Assembly: GCF_013978595.1 (NCBI RefSeq)
Contig: NZ_JACDTZ010000003.1
Coordinates: 1 to 64,000 of the forward strand
Source: Corynebacterium haematomassiliense
GTDB taxonomy: Bacteria; Actinomycetota; Actinomycetes; Mycobacteriales; Mycobacteriaceae
Reading direction: 5' to 3'
Length of the DNA stretch: 64,000 nt
This document shows, piece after piece, positions 27,685 to 36,356 of this stretch (positions are counted from its first letter, which is position 1; every line of letters starts with the position of its first letter). Made by a program: the position numbers and the translations under genes. The notes beneath the pieces were generated by a model that was not told the DNA's origin, did no database searches, and worked only from the letters and a program-made list of their open reading frames with translations.

Positions 27685-27693
27685 AAAGTGTGC

Positions 27694-27897
27694 TTAGAGC
27701 GCGCGCACCTGCTGCGCCTGCGGGCCCTTGGCGCCCTCGCCGACCTCGAATTCGACCTGCTGGTTTTCTTCCAGGGTGCGGAAGCCGGAGCCCTGGATCT
27801 CGGAGTAGTGGACGAAGACGTCGGAGGAGCCGTCGTCCGGGGCGATGAAGCCGAAGCCCTTTTCGGCGTTGAACCACTTCACGGTACCGGTTGCCAT
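27694..27897 (-). CDS. cspA: Cold shock protein
   Basis: 67-residue OB-fold RNA chaperone. The RNA-binding motifs [12 protein letters not shown] and DVFVHYSEI are complete. The ribosome site GAAAGG precedes ATG 27897. The long leader contains a hairpin (27935-27959), as in other cold-shock mRNAs whose structure responds to temperature. Confidence 0.96.
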   Translation of the reverse strand: MATGTVKWFNAEKGFGFIAPDDGSSDVFVHYSEIQGSGFRTLEENQQVEFEVGEGAKGPQAQQVRAL

Positions 27898-27934
27898 GGT
27901 GAAACCTTTCAAAAATTTGCGTAGAGATGTCGTC

Positions 27935-27959
27935 CACCAGGGCCTAACGGGTCCTGGTG
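27935..27959 (-). promoter_or_regulatory. Leader hairpin of cspA
   Basis: CACCAGG and CCTGGTG form a perfect 7-bp stem in the untranslated leader, about 40 nt before the start codon. It may act in temperature control; only the fold is seen. Confidence 0.45.
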
Positions 27960-28077
27960 CCCGCGTGCACAATCCTCGCGAGCACCGCTTCGGGCGCACA
28001 CAAAATCTGTGACCGCCACCCAGTGTGCCATGAAGTGCGGGCCTTAGCACTGGGAACTGGCATACTTTCCGGTGATT

Positions 28078-30423
28078 ATGGTTTCCCCGTTTGGCACCGA
28101 GCTCCTCGGCGCGCTGAAGCGCCGCCATCCTGCGGCGACGATCACGCATGTCGAGCAGGTCCCCGCACGTCAGGCCCGCTTCAGCGAGTGGCCTGGGTGG
28201 GTGGAGCCGCGTTTGAAGCAATTGCTTATCGACGAAGGCTTCGCTTCCCCCTACCTCCACCAAGCCTTGTGCGCAGAGCACGCGTGGCGCGGCGAGGACG
28301 TGGTGGTGGCGACGGGGACGTCCTCCGGCAAGTCGTTGGGCTACCAGCTGCCGGTGCTGACCGCACTGGTGCAGGATCCGACGGCGTGCGCGGTGTACCT
28401 GACGCCGACGAAGGCGCTGGGCTCGGACCAGCTGCAGGCCACGCTGCGGATGGTTAAGGGCGCGGGCTTGGAGGGCATCCACCCGGCGCCTTACGACGGG
28501 GACACGCCGACGGAATCGCGCGCGGGCATTCGGGAGCACGCGCGCTACGTGTTCACCAACCCGGACATGCTGCACGCGTCGATGTTGGGCTCGCACGCGC
28601 GGTGGGCGCGGGTCTTGCGGCACTTGAAGTACGTGGTGGTGGACGAGTGCCACACCTACCGGGGCGTGTTCGGCGCGAACGTGGCTTTAGTGCTGCGGCG
28701 GCTGCTGCGCATCGCCGCCGCGTACGGGTCTTCCCCGACGCTGATCTACGCGTCGGCCACCGCGGCGGACCCGGCGGGGCAGGCCCGCCGGCTGAGCGGG
28801 CGCGAGGCTGTGGCCGTGACCGAGGACGCCGCCCCTTCCGGCGAGCGCACCATCGTGCTGTGGGAGCCCGGCTTCATCGAGGGCGCCGAGGGCGAGGGCG
28901 GCGCGCCGGTGCGCTACCCCGCCACCGCGGAGGCGGCGTCGGTGTCGGCTGAGCTGTTGCTGCAGGGCGCGCGGACGTTGACGTTCGTGCGGTCCCGGCG
29001 CGCCGCGGAGACGGTGGCGATGCGCACCCAGGAGCACCTGTCGGCGGCGGGCCGCGCGGATATGGCCGAGCGTGTCGCGCCGTACCGGGCGGGGTATCTG
29101 GCGGAGGACCGCCGCGAGCTGGAGCGCCGCCTGGACGATGGTGAGCTGCTGGGGGTGGCGTCCACGAACGCGCTGGAGCTGGGCATCGACGTCGGTGGGC
29201 TGGACGCGGTGGTGATGGCGGGGTTTCCGGGCACGGTGGCGTCGTTTCGCCAGCAGGCGGGGCGCGCGGGCCGTCGCGGGCAGAGCTCGGTGGCGGTGCT
29301 GGTGGCGCGCGACGAGCCGATGGACACCTACCTGGTCCACCATCCGGAGGCGCTTCTGGGCAAGCCGGTGGAAAATTCCGTGTTCGACCCAACCAACCCG
29401 TTCATTTTGCGCGGCCACGTGTACTGCGCCGCGGTGGAACGGCCGCTGAGCGAGGCGGACGTGGAGGCCTTCGGCGCCCACGACGTGGTGGACGACCTGA
29501 CTGCTGCGGGCTTGTTGCGCCGCCGGCCGGCGGGCTGGTTCGCGGTGCCGCAGTTGGACGGCGAGATCACGCCGGAGTCGGCGCACGCTTCGGTGTCGCT
29601 GCGCGGCGATGTGGGCGAGCAGGTGATGATCGTGGACGTCGCCGACGGTCGGCTGCTCGGCACCGTGGACGCGGCGCGCGCGATGAGCCAGGTGCACGAC
29701 GGGGCGGTCTACATCCACCAGGGCGAGTACTTCGTGGTCCAGGCGCTGGACCTGGACGACTACGTCGCACTGGTGGCGCCGGAGCTGCCCGACTATTCCA
29801 CGCAAGCGCGCTCGACGACGGACATCACGATCCTGGGCGAGGCCCACAAGCTGGTCAACCCCTCGCCGGGGCTGTGGGTGGCAAGCGTCGACGTGGAGGT
29901 CATCGACCGGGTCACCGGCTACGTGGTGCGGCTTGCCGACGGCACCGTCAGCGAACACATCCCCCTCGACCTGCCCGAGCAGCGTTTGGTCACCCGCGCG
30001 GTGGCGTACACCATCGACCCGATGGTGCTGGACGAGCTGGGCATTACCGCCGGCGAGATCCCGGGCGCCCTGCACGCCGCCGAGCACGCCGCGATCGGGC
30101 TGCTGCCGCTTTTGGCCACGTGCGACCGCTGGGACATCGGCGGCGTGTCCACCGCGCTGCACCCGGACACGATGCTGCCCACGGTGTTCGTCTACGACGG
30201 CCACCCCGGCGGCGCGGGCTTCGCCGACGAGGGCTTCGCCCGCTTCCACGAGTGGATCGAGGCGACCTGGGAGACGGTGCGCTCCTGCGGCTGCGAGGAC
30301 GGCTGCCCGTCGTGCGTGCAGTCGCCGAAGTGCGGCAACGGCAACCAGCCACTGGACAAGCGCGCCGCGCTGAAGCTGCTCGGCGCGCTAGTGACCATGA
30401 CGGCGGGTGAAGCACCGCGCTAG
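28078..30423 (+). CDS. DECH-box superfamily 2 helicase (MrfA/YprA-like)
   Basis: 781-residue ATP-dependent helicase. Motif I is ATGTSSGKS, motif [12 protein letters not shown], motif III SATAAD, and motif [13 protein letters not shown]. The C-terminal third ends in a four-Cys cluster ([10 protein letters not shown] then PKC) as in the MrfA/Hrq1-type DUF1998 helicases involved in repair of crosslinked DNA. ATG 28078 is preferred over GTG 28072 although both are possible; a CATACT -10 at 28061-28066 makes the leader very short. Placement next to the Tad-type genes is conserved in actinobacteria and gave rise to the name of the neighbouring TadE-like family. Confidence 0.9.
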   Translation: MVSPFGTELLGALKRRHPAATITHVEQVPARQARFSEWPGWVEPRLKQLLIDEGFASPYLHQALCAEHAWRGEDVVVATGTSSGKSLGYQLPVLTALVQDPTACAVYLTPTKALGSDQLQATLRMVKGAGLEGIHPAPYDGDTPTESRAGIREHARYVFTNPDMLHASMLGSHARWARVLRHLKYVVVDECHTYRGVFGANVALVLRRLLRIAAAYGSSPTLIYASATAADPAGQARRLSGREAVAVTEDAAPSGERTIVLWEPGFIEGAEGEGGAPVRYPATAEAASVSAELLLQGARTLTFVRSRRAAETVAMRTQEHLSAAGRADMAERVAPYRAGYLAEDRRELERRLDDGELLGVASTNALELGIDVGGLDAVVMAGFPGTVASFRQQAGRAGRRGQSSVAVLVARDEPMDTYLVHHPEALLGKPVENSVFDPTNPFILRGHVYCAAVERPLSEADVEAFGAHDVVDDLTAAGLLRRRPAGWFAVPQLDGEITPESAHASVSLRGDVGEQVMIVDVADGRLLGTVDAARAMSQVHDGAVYIHQGEYFVVQALDLDDYVALVAPELPDYSTQARSTTDITILGEAHKLVNPSPGLWVASVDVEVIDRVTGYVVRLADGTVSEHIPLDLPEQRLVTRAVAYTIDPMVLDELGITAGEIPGALHAAEHAAIGLLPLLATCDRWDIGGVSTALHPDTMLPTVFVYDGHPGGAGFADEGFARFHEWIEATWETVRSCGCEDGCPSCVQSPKCGNGNQPLDKRAALKLLGALVTMTAGEAPR

Positions 30424-30435
30424 GCGGTGCGCACG

Positions 30436-30750
30436 TTACGGCCCGGCACGGGCGGCGGCCTCCGCCCGGCGGCGGGTGGCTGCCACCACGACGTCGCCTG
30501 CGGTGACCTCGCAGGACACCACGCGCGCGCCGTTGAGCTCCGCGGTGCGGCCGGCCGTGGCACAGGCGTCACCGCCCCGGTACATCGCGGTCGCACCCGC
30601 CACGGCGGCTAGGTCCGCCGCGACCCGGGCCCGGTGCGTGTCGGAGGTGTGCACCCCGAGCGCCACCACCGCCAGTGCCAGCGAAACTACTGACGTGATG
30701 ATGCCGGTGGCGGTGATGGTGGCGGAGCCTTCGTCGGAAAGCAGACGCAT
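30436..30750 (-). CDS. TadE-like protein of the helicase/secretion neighbourhood
   Basis: 104 residues. It begins with a short acidic prepilin-like leader (LLSDEGSATI) followed by one membrane helix, then a soluble part with two Cys residues that could pair. It is the last gene of the Tad-type operon and overlaps its neighbour by one base. Minor pilin-like roles are expected. It converges on the helicase gene with only 12 nt between. Confidence 0.78.
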   Translation of the reverse strand: MRLLSDEGSATITATGIITSVVSLALAVVALGVHTSDTHRARVAADLAAVAGATAMYRGGDACATAGRTAELNGARVVSCEVTAGDVVVAATRRRAEAAARAGP

Positions 30751-31019
30751 CAGAACTCCACCGGGAACACGGCCGTGGCGCGCATGGTGCCGATCGGCGC
30801 CGGGACCGAGGCGGCCGCGGTGGCCAGGCCCGCGTTTTCGGTGACGGCAACGTCGCCGCGGGGCGCGGCGTAGTCCACCCCCAGCGCGTGGGCGCGGGCG
30901 GCGGCACCTGCGATGTCCACGGCCGTGATGTAGGCGGCAACGGTGGCGATCCCGCCCACGATCGCGGCTGTGACCACCACGAGGGCCGACAGCGACAGCG
31001 CGGTTTCGATGGTGCTCAT
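30750..31019 (-). CDS. TadE-type minor pilin
   Basis: 89 residues: a STIETALS start resembling a processed prepilin, one membrane helix (about 8-32) and a short extracellular part. Its start and stop codons overlap both neighbours by one base (ATGA-type coupling), so it is translated with the pilus operon. Confidence 0.75.
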   Translation of the reverse strand: MSTIETALSLSALVVVTAAIVGGIATVAAYITAVDIAGAAARAHALGVDYAAPRGDVAVTENAGLATAAASVPAPIGTMRATAVFPVEF

Positions 31020-31240
31020 CAGCCCGGCGTGTTGCTCAGCGCGTCGGTGATGACGCTTTCGATGGCGTTGGTGACGGCGTCGCCGTTGACCACGAGGTAG
31101 AGCACGCCGGCAAGGGCCGCGGCCGCGAGGCTGCCAAAGGCGTATTCGATAGTTGACATCCCTTGGTCAGAGCGCATTTTCTGGGCCCTGGAGGCAGCGT
31201 ACAGGTAGGCAGTGGTGAGTGCGGAATTGAGGTGACGCAT
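31019..31240 (-). CDS. Flp-like major pilin (DUF4244)
   Basis: 73 residues. A basic leader ends in SDQG, followed by the mature-like start MSTIEYAFGSLAAAALAG, which matches the Gly-cleavage plus Glu+5 and Tyr pattern of Flp/TadV-processed pilins. One helix and a short tail follow. Ribosome site GAAGGAG is strong, in keeping with a high-copy structural subunit. No prepilin peptidase gene lies in this window. Confidence 0.82.
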   Translation of the reverse strand: MRHLNSALTTAYLYAASRAQKMRSDQGMSTIEYAFGSLAAAALAGVLYLVVNGDAVTNAIESVITDALSNTPG

Positions 31241-31253
31241 GGGAAAACTCCTT

Positions 31254-31802
31254 CTAGTTGATCAGTGAGGTGCCGAGGCTGATCACCGCGGGCGCGAGCC
31301 CGAGGACGAAAAACGCCGGCAGGAAAAACGCGGTGAGCGGGATGGCGATAAGCACGCCAGCGCGTTCCGCTTTGGCTTTGGCCCGGTCCCCCGCGCCTGC
31401 GCGCAGCTGGGCGGCGATGCGCCCGCAGCCTGCGGCCAGCGAGGTTCCGGAGGTGGCGGATAGGACAACAAGCCCGGCGAGATCTTCGCCGCCTGGCAGG
31501 TGGCGGATCTCGGCCCAGGCGCGCTGGGGTTCGACCCCCAGCGCCGTCAGCGAGGCCACGGTGTGCCACGGGCTGCGTGTCCCGTGGGTGTCAGCGACCG
31601 CAGCCGCCGCGGTGGCGGCGGGCAGGCCCGCTGAGACGCATGCAGCGAACAGTTCGATGTCGCTGGCGCAGCGCTCCGGGTCGGCCCTTTCGGGACCGTC
31701 GCGGGGCGCCTTCGGGGTGGCTGCGGTGACGCGGCCGCCGGGGCCAGCCGGGGCGACGCACAGTGCCGCGGCGACGAGGAGTGCTGGAACAAGGCCGATC
31801 AT
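31254..31802 (-). CDS. TadC-like inner-membrane platform protein
   Basis: 182 residues from ATG 31802. It has a hydrophobic N-terminal segment, a cytoplasmic helical region with a GSF-type fold (ELFAACVSAGLPAATAA) and two C-terminal membrane helices. It is shorter than typical TadC, as in the reduced actinobacterial Tad systems. It overlaps the tadB-like gene by 4 nt and probably forms a platform dimer with it. Confidence 0.82.
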   Translation of the reverse strand: MIGLVPALLVAAALCVAPAGPGGRVTAATPKAPRDGPERADPERCASDIELFAACVSAGLPAATAAAAVADTHGTRSPWHTVASLTALGVEPQRAWAEIRHLPGGEDLAGLVVLSATSGTSLAAGCGRIAAQLRAGAGDRAKAKAERAGVLIAIPLTAFFLPAFFVLGLAPAVISLGTSLIN

Positions 31803-32542
31803 GCGCTGGCCCCCTCGATGATGCGGCGCGAGACTGCCACGCCTGCGCACACCAGCGCGGTGCCCACCACCAACAGCGCCCCGCCGAGCCCGCCGCCGGT
31901 GAGAAACGCCAGCGGGTTCGCGCCCATCGCGGTGCTCATGAGCACCCCGGCAACAGGCAGCAGTGCGAGGACTGCGGCGGTGGTTTGCGGGCCGGCCAGG
32001 GCGGCGCGGGTGGCGTCGCGGTGTCGGTTGGTGTGGTCGATGTCGTCGCGGAGTGCGGCGACCAGCTTCGCCAGCGGCACCCCGCGCGAGGCCGACAGCG
32101 CCCAGAGCGTGCCGAGGCGTTCAAGCTCCGGCACGTGTGTCTCCAGCGGCGCGCCGGAGCGGGCGAGCTGCGTCAGGCGGGCGGCTTCCGTGTGCAGCGG
32201 GGCTGGCGCCTGCTCGGCGGCACGCGCCAGCGCGTCCGGCATGGCGGCGCCTGCCTGCAGGTTGGTGGACACTGCCCCGAGGTACGTCGCGGCCGCCGCG
32301 CTGCGCCGCCGGGCGGCCCTGTCGTCGCGGCGGGCGCGCAGCACGTGCACCAGCGTCGCGCCGGCCATGGCCGCGGCGACCACGAGGCTGACGCGGCCGA
32401 ACACCACCGCGCCGATGCCCGCAACCGCCACGGTGGCCGGGATAAGCCTGGGCGCGGGGCTTAGGGTGCGCTCGACCACCCGGTACGCGGGCGATGGCAC
32501 GGCGACGGCGACAGCGCAGGCAAGCAGCATCACGGTGATCAT
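31799..32542 (-). CDS. TadB-like inner-membrane platform protein
   Basis: 247 residues from ATG 32542 (ATGA overlap with the ATPase gene). Membrane helices lie near both ends and the central cytoplasmic part carries the type II secretion F-domain pattern (YLGAVSTNLQAGAAMPDAL). With the next gene it forms the platform on which the TadA ATPase works. Confidence 0.85.
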   Translation of the reverse strand: MITVMLLACAVAVAVPSPAYRVVERTLSPAPRLIPATVAVAGIGAVVFGRVSLVVAAAMAGATLVHVLRARRDDRAARRRSAAAATYLGAVSTNLQAGAAMPDALARAAEQAPAPLHTEAARLTQLARSGAPLETHVPELERLGTLWALSASRGVPLAKLVAALRDDIDHTNRHRDATRAALAGPQTTAAVLALLPVAGVLMSTAMGANPLAFLTGGGLGGALLVVGTALVCAGVAVSRRIIEGASA

Positions 32543-33660
32543 CGGGCGAGCTCCTCGTAGCCGTCCAGCTCGCCGCGCTCGGCGTCCCAAACCACCTTCG
32601 CGCGCACCGGCTCGCCCTCGAGCACGCCGATCTGCTGCAGGTAGCGGGTGCCGTCGGTGCGGCGTTTGACCACCAGCACCACGTCGATGGCGGCGGCGAG
32701 CTGGGCATGCAGCCCGGCGCGGTCCATCCCGCCGAGTGCCGCGAGCGCCTCGAAGCGGGCGGGCACCTCCTCGATGGAGTTGGCGTGCAGGGTGCCAGCC
32801 CCGCCGTCGTGGCCGGTGTTGAGCGCGGCGAGCAGGTCGACCACTTCCCCGCCGCGGATCTCGCCGACGACGATGCGGTCCGGGCGCATGCGCAGCGATT
32901 GGCGCACCAGGTCCGCGATGGTGATCGCGCCGGCACCCTCGGCGTTGGCGCCGCGGCTGGTCAGGTTCACCACGTGCGGGTGGTCCGGGGTCAGCTCGAG
33001 GGTGTCCTCGATGGCCACGATGCGCTCGGCCGGGTCCACCTCCGCGAGCAGCGCGGACAGCAACGTGGTCTTGCCGGAGCCGGTGCCTCCGACGACCACA
33101 AACGCCTTTCGCTTGGCGACGATCCCCCGCACCAGCGCCGCCCTCTCCTCGTCAAGCGCGCCGCGCGCCACAAGATCGTCGAGCGTGGCCGAGGCGGTGC
33201 GCAGCACGCGCAGGGAGATGCAGGTGCCTGCCTGGGCGGTCGGGGCGAGTACGGCGTGGAAGCGCAGTAGGGTGCCGTCGTCGCGGGTGACGTGTCCGTC
33301 GCAGAACGGCTGCGCGTCGTCCAACCTGCGCCCGCAGCTGACGGCCAGGCGGGTGGCGAGCCGCCTCACGGAAGCTTCCGAATCGAACGTCAGCTCCGAG
33401 CGCTCCAACCCCTGGCCGGTGTCCACGTACACCTCGTCCGGGGCGTTGACGCAGATGTCGGTCACGGCCGGGTCCGCCAGGATTGCCTCCAACGGCCCGG
33501 CGCCCGTGGTGTCGTCGCGAAGCTTGCGCATGATGTCTAGCACCCCGATGTCGCTGATCACCACCGCTTCCTCGCGGATGATCGCGGCGACGCGCGCCGG
33601 GTCGGGCTGGGCTGGCTCGTCGGCCAGGCGGCGCTTCACGCGGGCGAGCACGTCGTCCAT
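32539..33660 (-). CDS. TadA/CpaF-type pilus assembly ATPase
   Basis: 373-residue secretion ATPase. Walker A is VVGGTGSGKTTLLSAL, the Asp box is IVAIEDTLEL, and Walker B lies in RPDRIVVGEIRGGE with a His box in AGTLHANS. It lacks a long N-terminal extension. It powers assembly of the Flp-like pilin. Its start abuts the stop of the CpaE/Ssd-like gene with no gap. Confidence 0.93.
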   Translation of the reverse strand: MDDVLARVKRRLADEPAQPDPARVAAIIREEAVVISDIGVLDIMRKLRDDTTGAGPLEAILADPAVTDICVNAPDEVYVDTGQGLERSELTFDSEASVRRLATRLAVSCGRRLDDAQPFCDGHVTRDDGTLLRFHAVLAPTAQAGTCISLRVLRTASATLDDLVARGALDEERAALVRGIVAKRKAFVVVGGTGSGKTTLLSALLAEVDPAERIVAIEDTLELTPDHPHVVNLTSRGANAEGAGAITIADLVRQSLRMRPDRIVVGEIRGGEVVDLLAALNTGHDGGAGTLHANSIEEVPARFEALAALGGMDRAGLHAQLAAAIDVVLVVKRRTDGTRYLQQIGVLEGEPVRAKVVWDAERGELDGYEELAR

Positions 33661-34677
33661 TTAGGCCACCTCCCCCAGCACAGCCTCGGCGGCGCGGTTC
33701 AGTGTGCGCGGCAGCTTCGCCGGCAGGCCGGCCTGGTCCAGCTGCTTGGTCAGCCCCCGGACCTGCTGCACCTGCACGATCACGGGCGCTTTCGCGGTGT
33801 CCTCCACCTGCGCGGGCTCCAGCGACGCCCACTCGCTTTGCCGCAGCGCCAGCGCGCTGGCCACCCCGGCGGCGTTGCACTCGGCGACGATCCGGGCGGC
33901 GGCAGCGGCCGCGCGCAGCTCGGGCCGCAGCATGACCACGGCGAGGTCGCAGCGGTCCGGCAGCAACGCAAGCGGGGCGTCCACCACCGTCAGCCCCTCC
34001 GTGCCGGCGGCGTGCACCACGGCGTTGAGCTCATCCAATGTCAGCCGGAACGGGTCCGCCACGGTTGTTCGCGGAAACGTCAGCAGCGCGGTGCCGTCCT
34101 CGCCGGCGGGCAGCGCCCCGCGCAACCCCGCGCGCGAGACCGCCCCGCCGGCGGCGAAGTCGATCTCGCCCCAGCGCGCGCCGGGCGTGCTCTCTAGCCC
34201 CAGCAACAGGTCCAGGCCGCCGGAGAGCTGGTGGGCGTCCACCAGCGTGGCGTTGCCCGCCGCCCGGCACAGCGCCGCGGCGAGCACCGACGCGCCCGCC
34301 CCGCCGCACGCGCCGAGCACGGCGACGACCTTCCCACTCGCCGCCGACACAGCCGGGGCCAGCGCGAGCGCGCCGATGCTGCGCAGCACGTCCGCGGCCT
34401 GGGCGGGCAGGGCGAAGACGTCCTCGCGCGTCGCGGCCGGGGCGGTGTCCGCGACCACGGTGAACACGTTCGGTCCCCGTGTTTGGGTGCTTAAGGAGGG
34501 GGCCCGGAGGTCGTCGATAAGCAAGGCATGCGCCTTGGGAGCGTGGCGGGCGAGCTGGGTGTCGTCGGCGGCGTCGATGACCTTGCGACCTGTGGCGGCG
34601 GCGATGTGGATGGCTTCGGAGTGCAGCGCCGGGTCCGCGACCGCGACGACGATGGGGCCTGTGTTTGCGTGTGTCAT
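33661..34677 (-). CDS. CpaE/Ssd-like septum site-determining protein
   Basis: 338 residues from ATG 34677. The N-terminal part resembles a receiver fold, and the C-terminal part a MinD/ParA-type ATPase whose deviant P-loop reads GACGGAGASVLAA, lacking the usual GK[ST]. In mycobacteria the homologue Ssd affects septum placement; in Tad systems CpaE localises the pilus machine. It is the first gene of the operon, so it ties pilus assembly to cell polarity or division. It contains a GCTTATCGACG motif at 34512. Confidence 0.82.
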   Translation of the reverse strand: MTHANTGPIVVAVADPALHSEAIHIAAATGRKVIDAADDTQLARHAPKAHALLIDDLRAPSLSTQTRGPNVFTVVADTAPAATREDVFALPAQAADVLRSIGALALAPAVSAASGKVVAVLGACGGAGASVLAAALCRAAGNATLVDAHQLSGGLDLLLGLESTPGARWGEIDFAAGGAVSRAGLRGALPAGEDGTALLTFPRTTVADPFRLTLDELNAVVHAAGTEGLTVVDAPLALLPDRCDLAVVMLRPELRAAAAAARIVAECNAAGVASALALRQSEWASLEPAQVEDTAKAPVIVQVQQVRGLTKQLDQAGLPAKLPRTLNRAAEAVLGEVA

Positions 34678-34728
34678 GGCGGTAGCGTGCAACCGTGGCA
34701 ACCCGGAAACAATGGGCGAAATTTTTTC

Positions 34729-34780
34729 TGTGGATAACCCACCCCTATTGCGGACGCTTCAACAATTCCGCTGTGGATAA
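34729..34780 (-). promoter_or_regulatory. Two perfect DnaA-box consensus sites
   Basis: TTATCCACA occurs on the minus strand at 34729-34737 and 34772-34780, 43 nt apart, in the intergenic region between the divergent ssd-like and HAD genes. The spacing is four helical turns. They may titrate DnaA or link expression to replication. Confidence 0.55.
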
Positions 34781-34842
34781 GTCGCCCCACGCGTCACACT
34801 GGTTTCACAGGCCTTAGCTACGCATCCGTAGGGTTTGGGGTC

Positions 34843-34855
34843 TACACTGCAGGAG
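34843..34855 (+). promoter_or_regulatory. Candidate -10 box and ribosome site of the HAD gene
   Basis: TACACT at 34843-34848 is followed closely by AGGAG at 34851-34855 and ATG 34857. The -10 sits so near that the SD may not be transcribed. Confidence 0.4.
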
Positions 34856-34856
34856 T

Positions 34857-35672
34857 ATGTCTGCTAACAAGCCGGTGGCGGCCTTCTTCGACCTGGATAA
34901 GACGATCATTGCGACGTCATCCGCGTTCGCCTTCGGCAAAGAATTCCTGAACAACGGGATGATCACCCGACAGGAAGCCTGGGAGCTCTACCTCACCAAA
35001 GCCCAGTACATGCTGGTGGGCCAGTCCAGCCAGAAGATGGACTCCACCCGCGACGCGCTCGCGCAGATGGTCGCCGGCTGGGACGTCGCAACCATCCAGC
35101 GCATCACCCGCGACACCCTGCGCGAGGTGGTCGCCCCCGCTATTTACGCCGAAGCGCGCCAGCTTATCGACGACCACAGGAACGCCGGCCACCACGTCAT
35201 CATCATCTCGGCCTCGGCTGCGATCCTGGTGGAGCCGATCGCCGACGAACTCGGAGTGGACACCGTGGTCGCCACCGAAATGGCCGAGGAAAACGGCAAG
35301 CTCACCGGCGAAATCACCCGCTACCTCAAAGGCGACGCGAAGGCCGAGGCGGTGCGACAGTTCGCCGCCGAGCACGACTTCGACCTGGACCACAGCTACG
35401 CCTACTCCGACTCCGCCACCGACATCCCCATGCTGGAACTGGTGGGCAACCCGGTTGCCGTGAACCCGGACCGGGCGCTGAAGAAACACGCGCTGGCCAA
35501 CGGCTGGCAGGCCCGCACCTTCAAAAACCCGGAGCCGCTGTTCCAGATGCCGAACGCGCGCGAAGTGGGCATCGGCGCGGGCGTGATCGCTGGCGTGACC
35601 GCCCTGGCAGTCGCCGGTGTCCTCATCGCCCGCGCCATGGGCGGCGGCAAGGACGACAAGCGCTCGGCGTAA
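34857..35672 (+). CDS. HAD-IB family hydrolase (SerB-like phosphatase)
   Basis: 271-residue HAD phosphatase of subfamily IB. Motif I is FFDLDKTIIATSS (nucleophile Asp), motif II IIISASAAI, and motif III with the acidic pair SYAYSDSATDIPMLE. A C-terminal membrane helix (about 240-262) with a basic tail tethers it to the membrane. The family includes phosphoserine phosphatases and phospholipid-type phosphatases; the anchor suggests a lipid phosphate or membrane-linked substrate. It carries a GCTTATCGACG motif at 35162. Confidence 0.88.
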   Translation: MSANKPVAAFFDLDKTIIATSSAFAFGKEFLNNGMITRQEAWELYLTKAQYMLVGQSSQKMDSTRDALAQMVAGWDVATIQRITRDTLREVVAPAIYAEARQLIDDHRNAGHHVIIISASAAILVEPIADELGVDTVVATEMAEENGKLTGEITRYLKGDAKAEAVRQFAAEHDFDLDHSYAYSDSATDIPMLELVGNPVAVNPDRALKKHALANGWQARTFKNPEPLFQMPNAREVGIGAGVIAGVTALAVAGVLIARAMGGGKDDKRSA

Positions 35673-35795
35673 AACCGCGTGACTTTTCTACCCCGATTCG
35701 GGCAAATACCTCCATACATCGCTAACATCGTGTGAAGAATTTCCAGGCACCTTCCCGGGTGCCGTATAAAAGCCACCCAGGAAGGTGAACTACAA

Positions 35796-36356
35796 GTGAG
35801 CAACGAAGGCCTCTACACCAGCGGCTCCACCGCCGTGAACGCCAAGGTGGACTCCATCCCGCTGCGCGACACCTACGCCACCCAGCCGGGCAACGACTCC
35901 ATCGGCACCCTGATCTCCAACGCGTCCCAGCAGGTCTCCACCCTGGTCCGCGGCGAGATCGAGCTGGCCAAGGCCGAGGTCGTCGGCGAGGTGAAGAAGG
36001 GCGCCATGGGCGGCGGCCTGTTCGCCGTGGCCGGCGTGATCGCGCTGTACTCCTCCTTCTTCCTCTTCTTCGCCATCGCGGAGATGCTCGCGTCCTGGAT
36101 GCACCGCGGCTGGGCGTTCCTGATTGTCTTCCTGGTCATGCTGGCGCTGGCTGGCCTGCTCGCCTTCATCGGCTTCAAGAAGATCAAGAAGATCAAGGCG
36201 CCGGAGAAGACCATCGAGTCCGTCAACGAGCTGAAGAACCTCAAGCCGGGCCAGGCGCAGAAGAACCTGGCCAAGGACGAGGCTGGCCTCTACACCTCCT
36301 CCGGCACGGGCTCCTCGCTGCCGCGCACCGGCGGCTCCACCGCCGTTAACCGCTAA
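35796..36356 (+). CDS. Actinobacterial holin-X-like membrane protein
   Basis: 186 residues from GTG 35796 behind GGAAGGTGA. A soluble N-terminus (about 1-65), two membrane helices (about 70-95 and 102-125) and a Lys-rich then Gly/Ser-rich C-terminus match the holin superfamily III/Rv3669 group, which are chromosomal membrane proteins rather than phage lysis proteins. The N-terminal GLYTSGSTAVN and the last residues (GLYTSSGTG... GGSTAVNR) repeat one another, so both ends may bind the same partner. It ends with an 11-bp overlap into the convergent protease gene. Confidence 0.8.
   Translation: MSNEGLYTSGSTAVNAKVDSIPLRDTYATQPGNDSIGTLISNASQQVSTLVRGEIELAKAEVVGEVKKGAMGGGLFAVAGVIALYSSFFLFFAIAEMLASWMHRGWAFLIVFLVMLALAGLLAFIGFKKIKKIKAPEKTIESVNELKNLKPGQAQKNLAKDEAGLYTSSGTGSSLPRTGGSTAVNR

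Noticed and set aside
35796..36356. Prophage lysis holin
   Set aside because: No phage genes are nearby and the family is chromosomal in actinobacteria.
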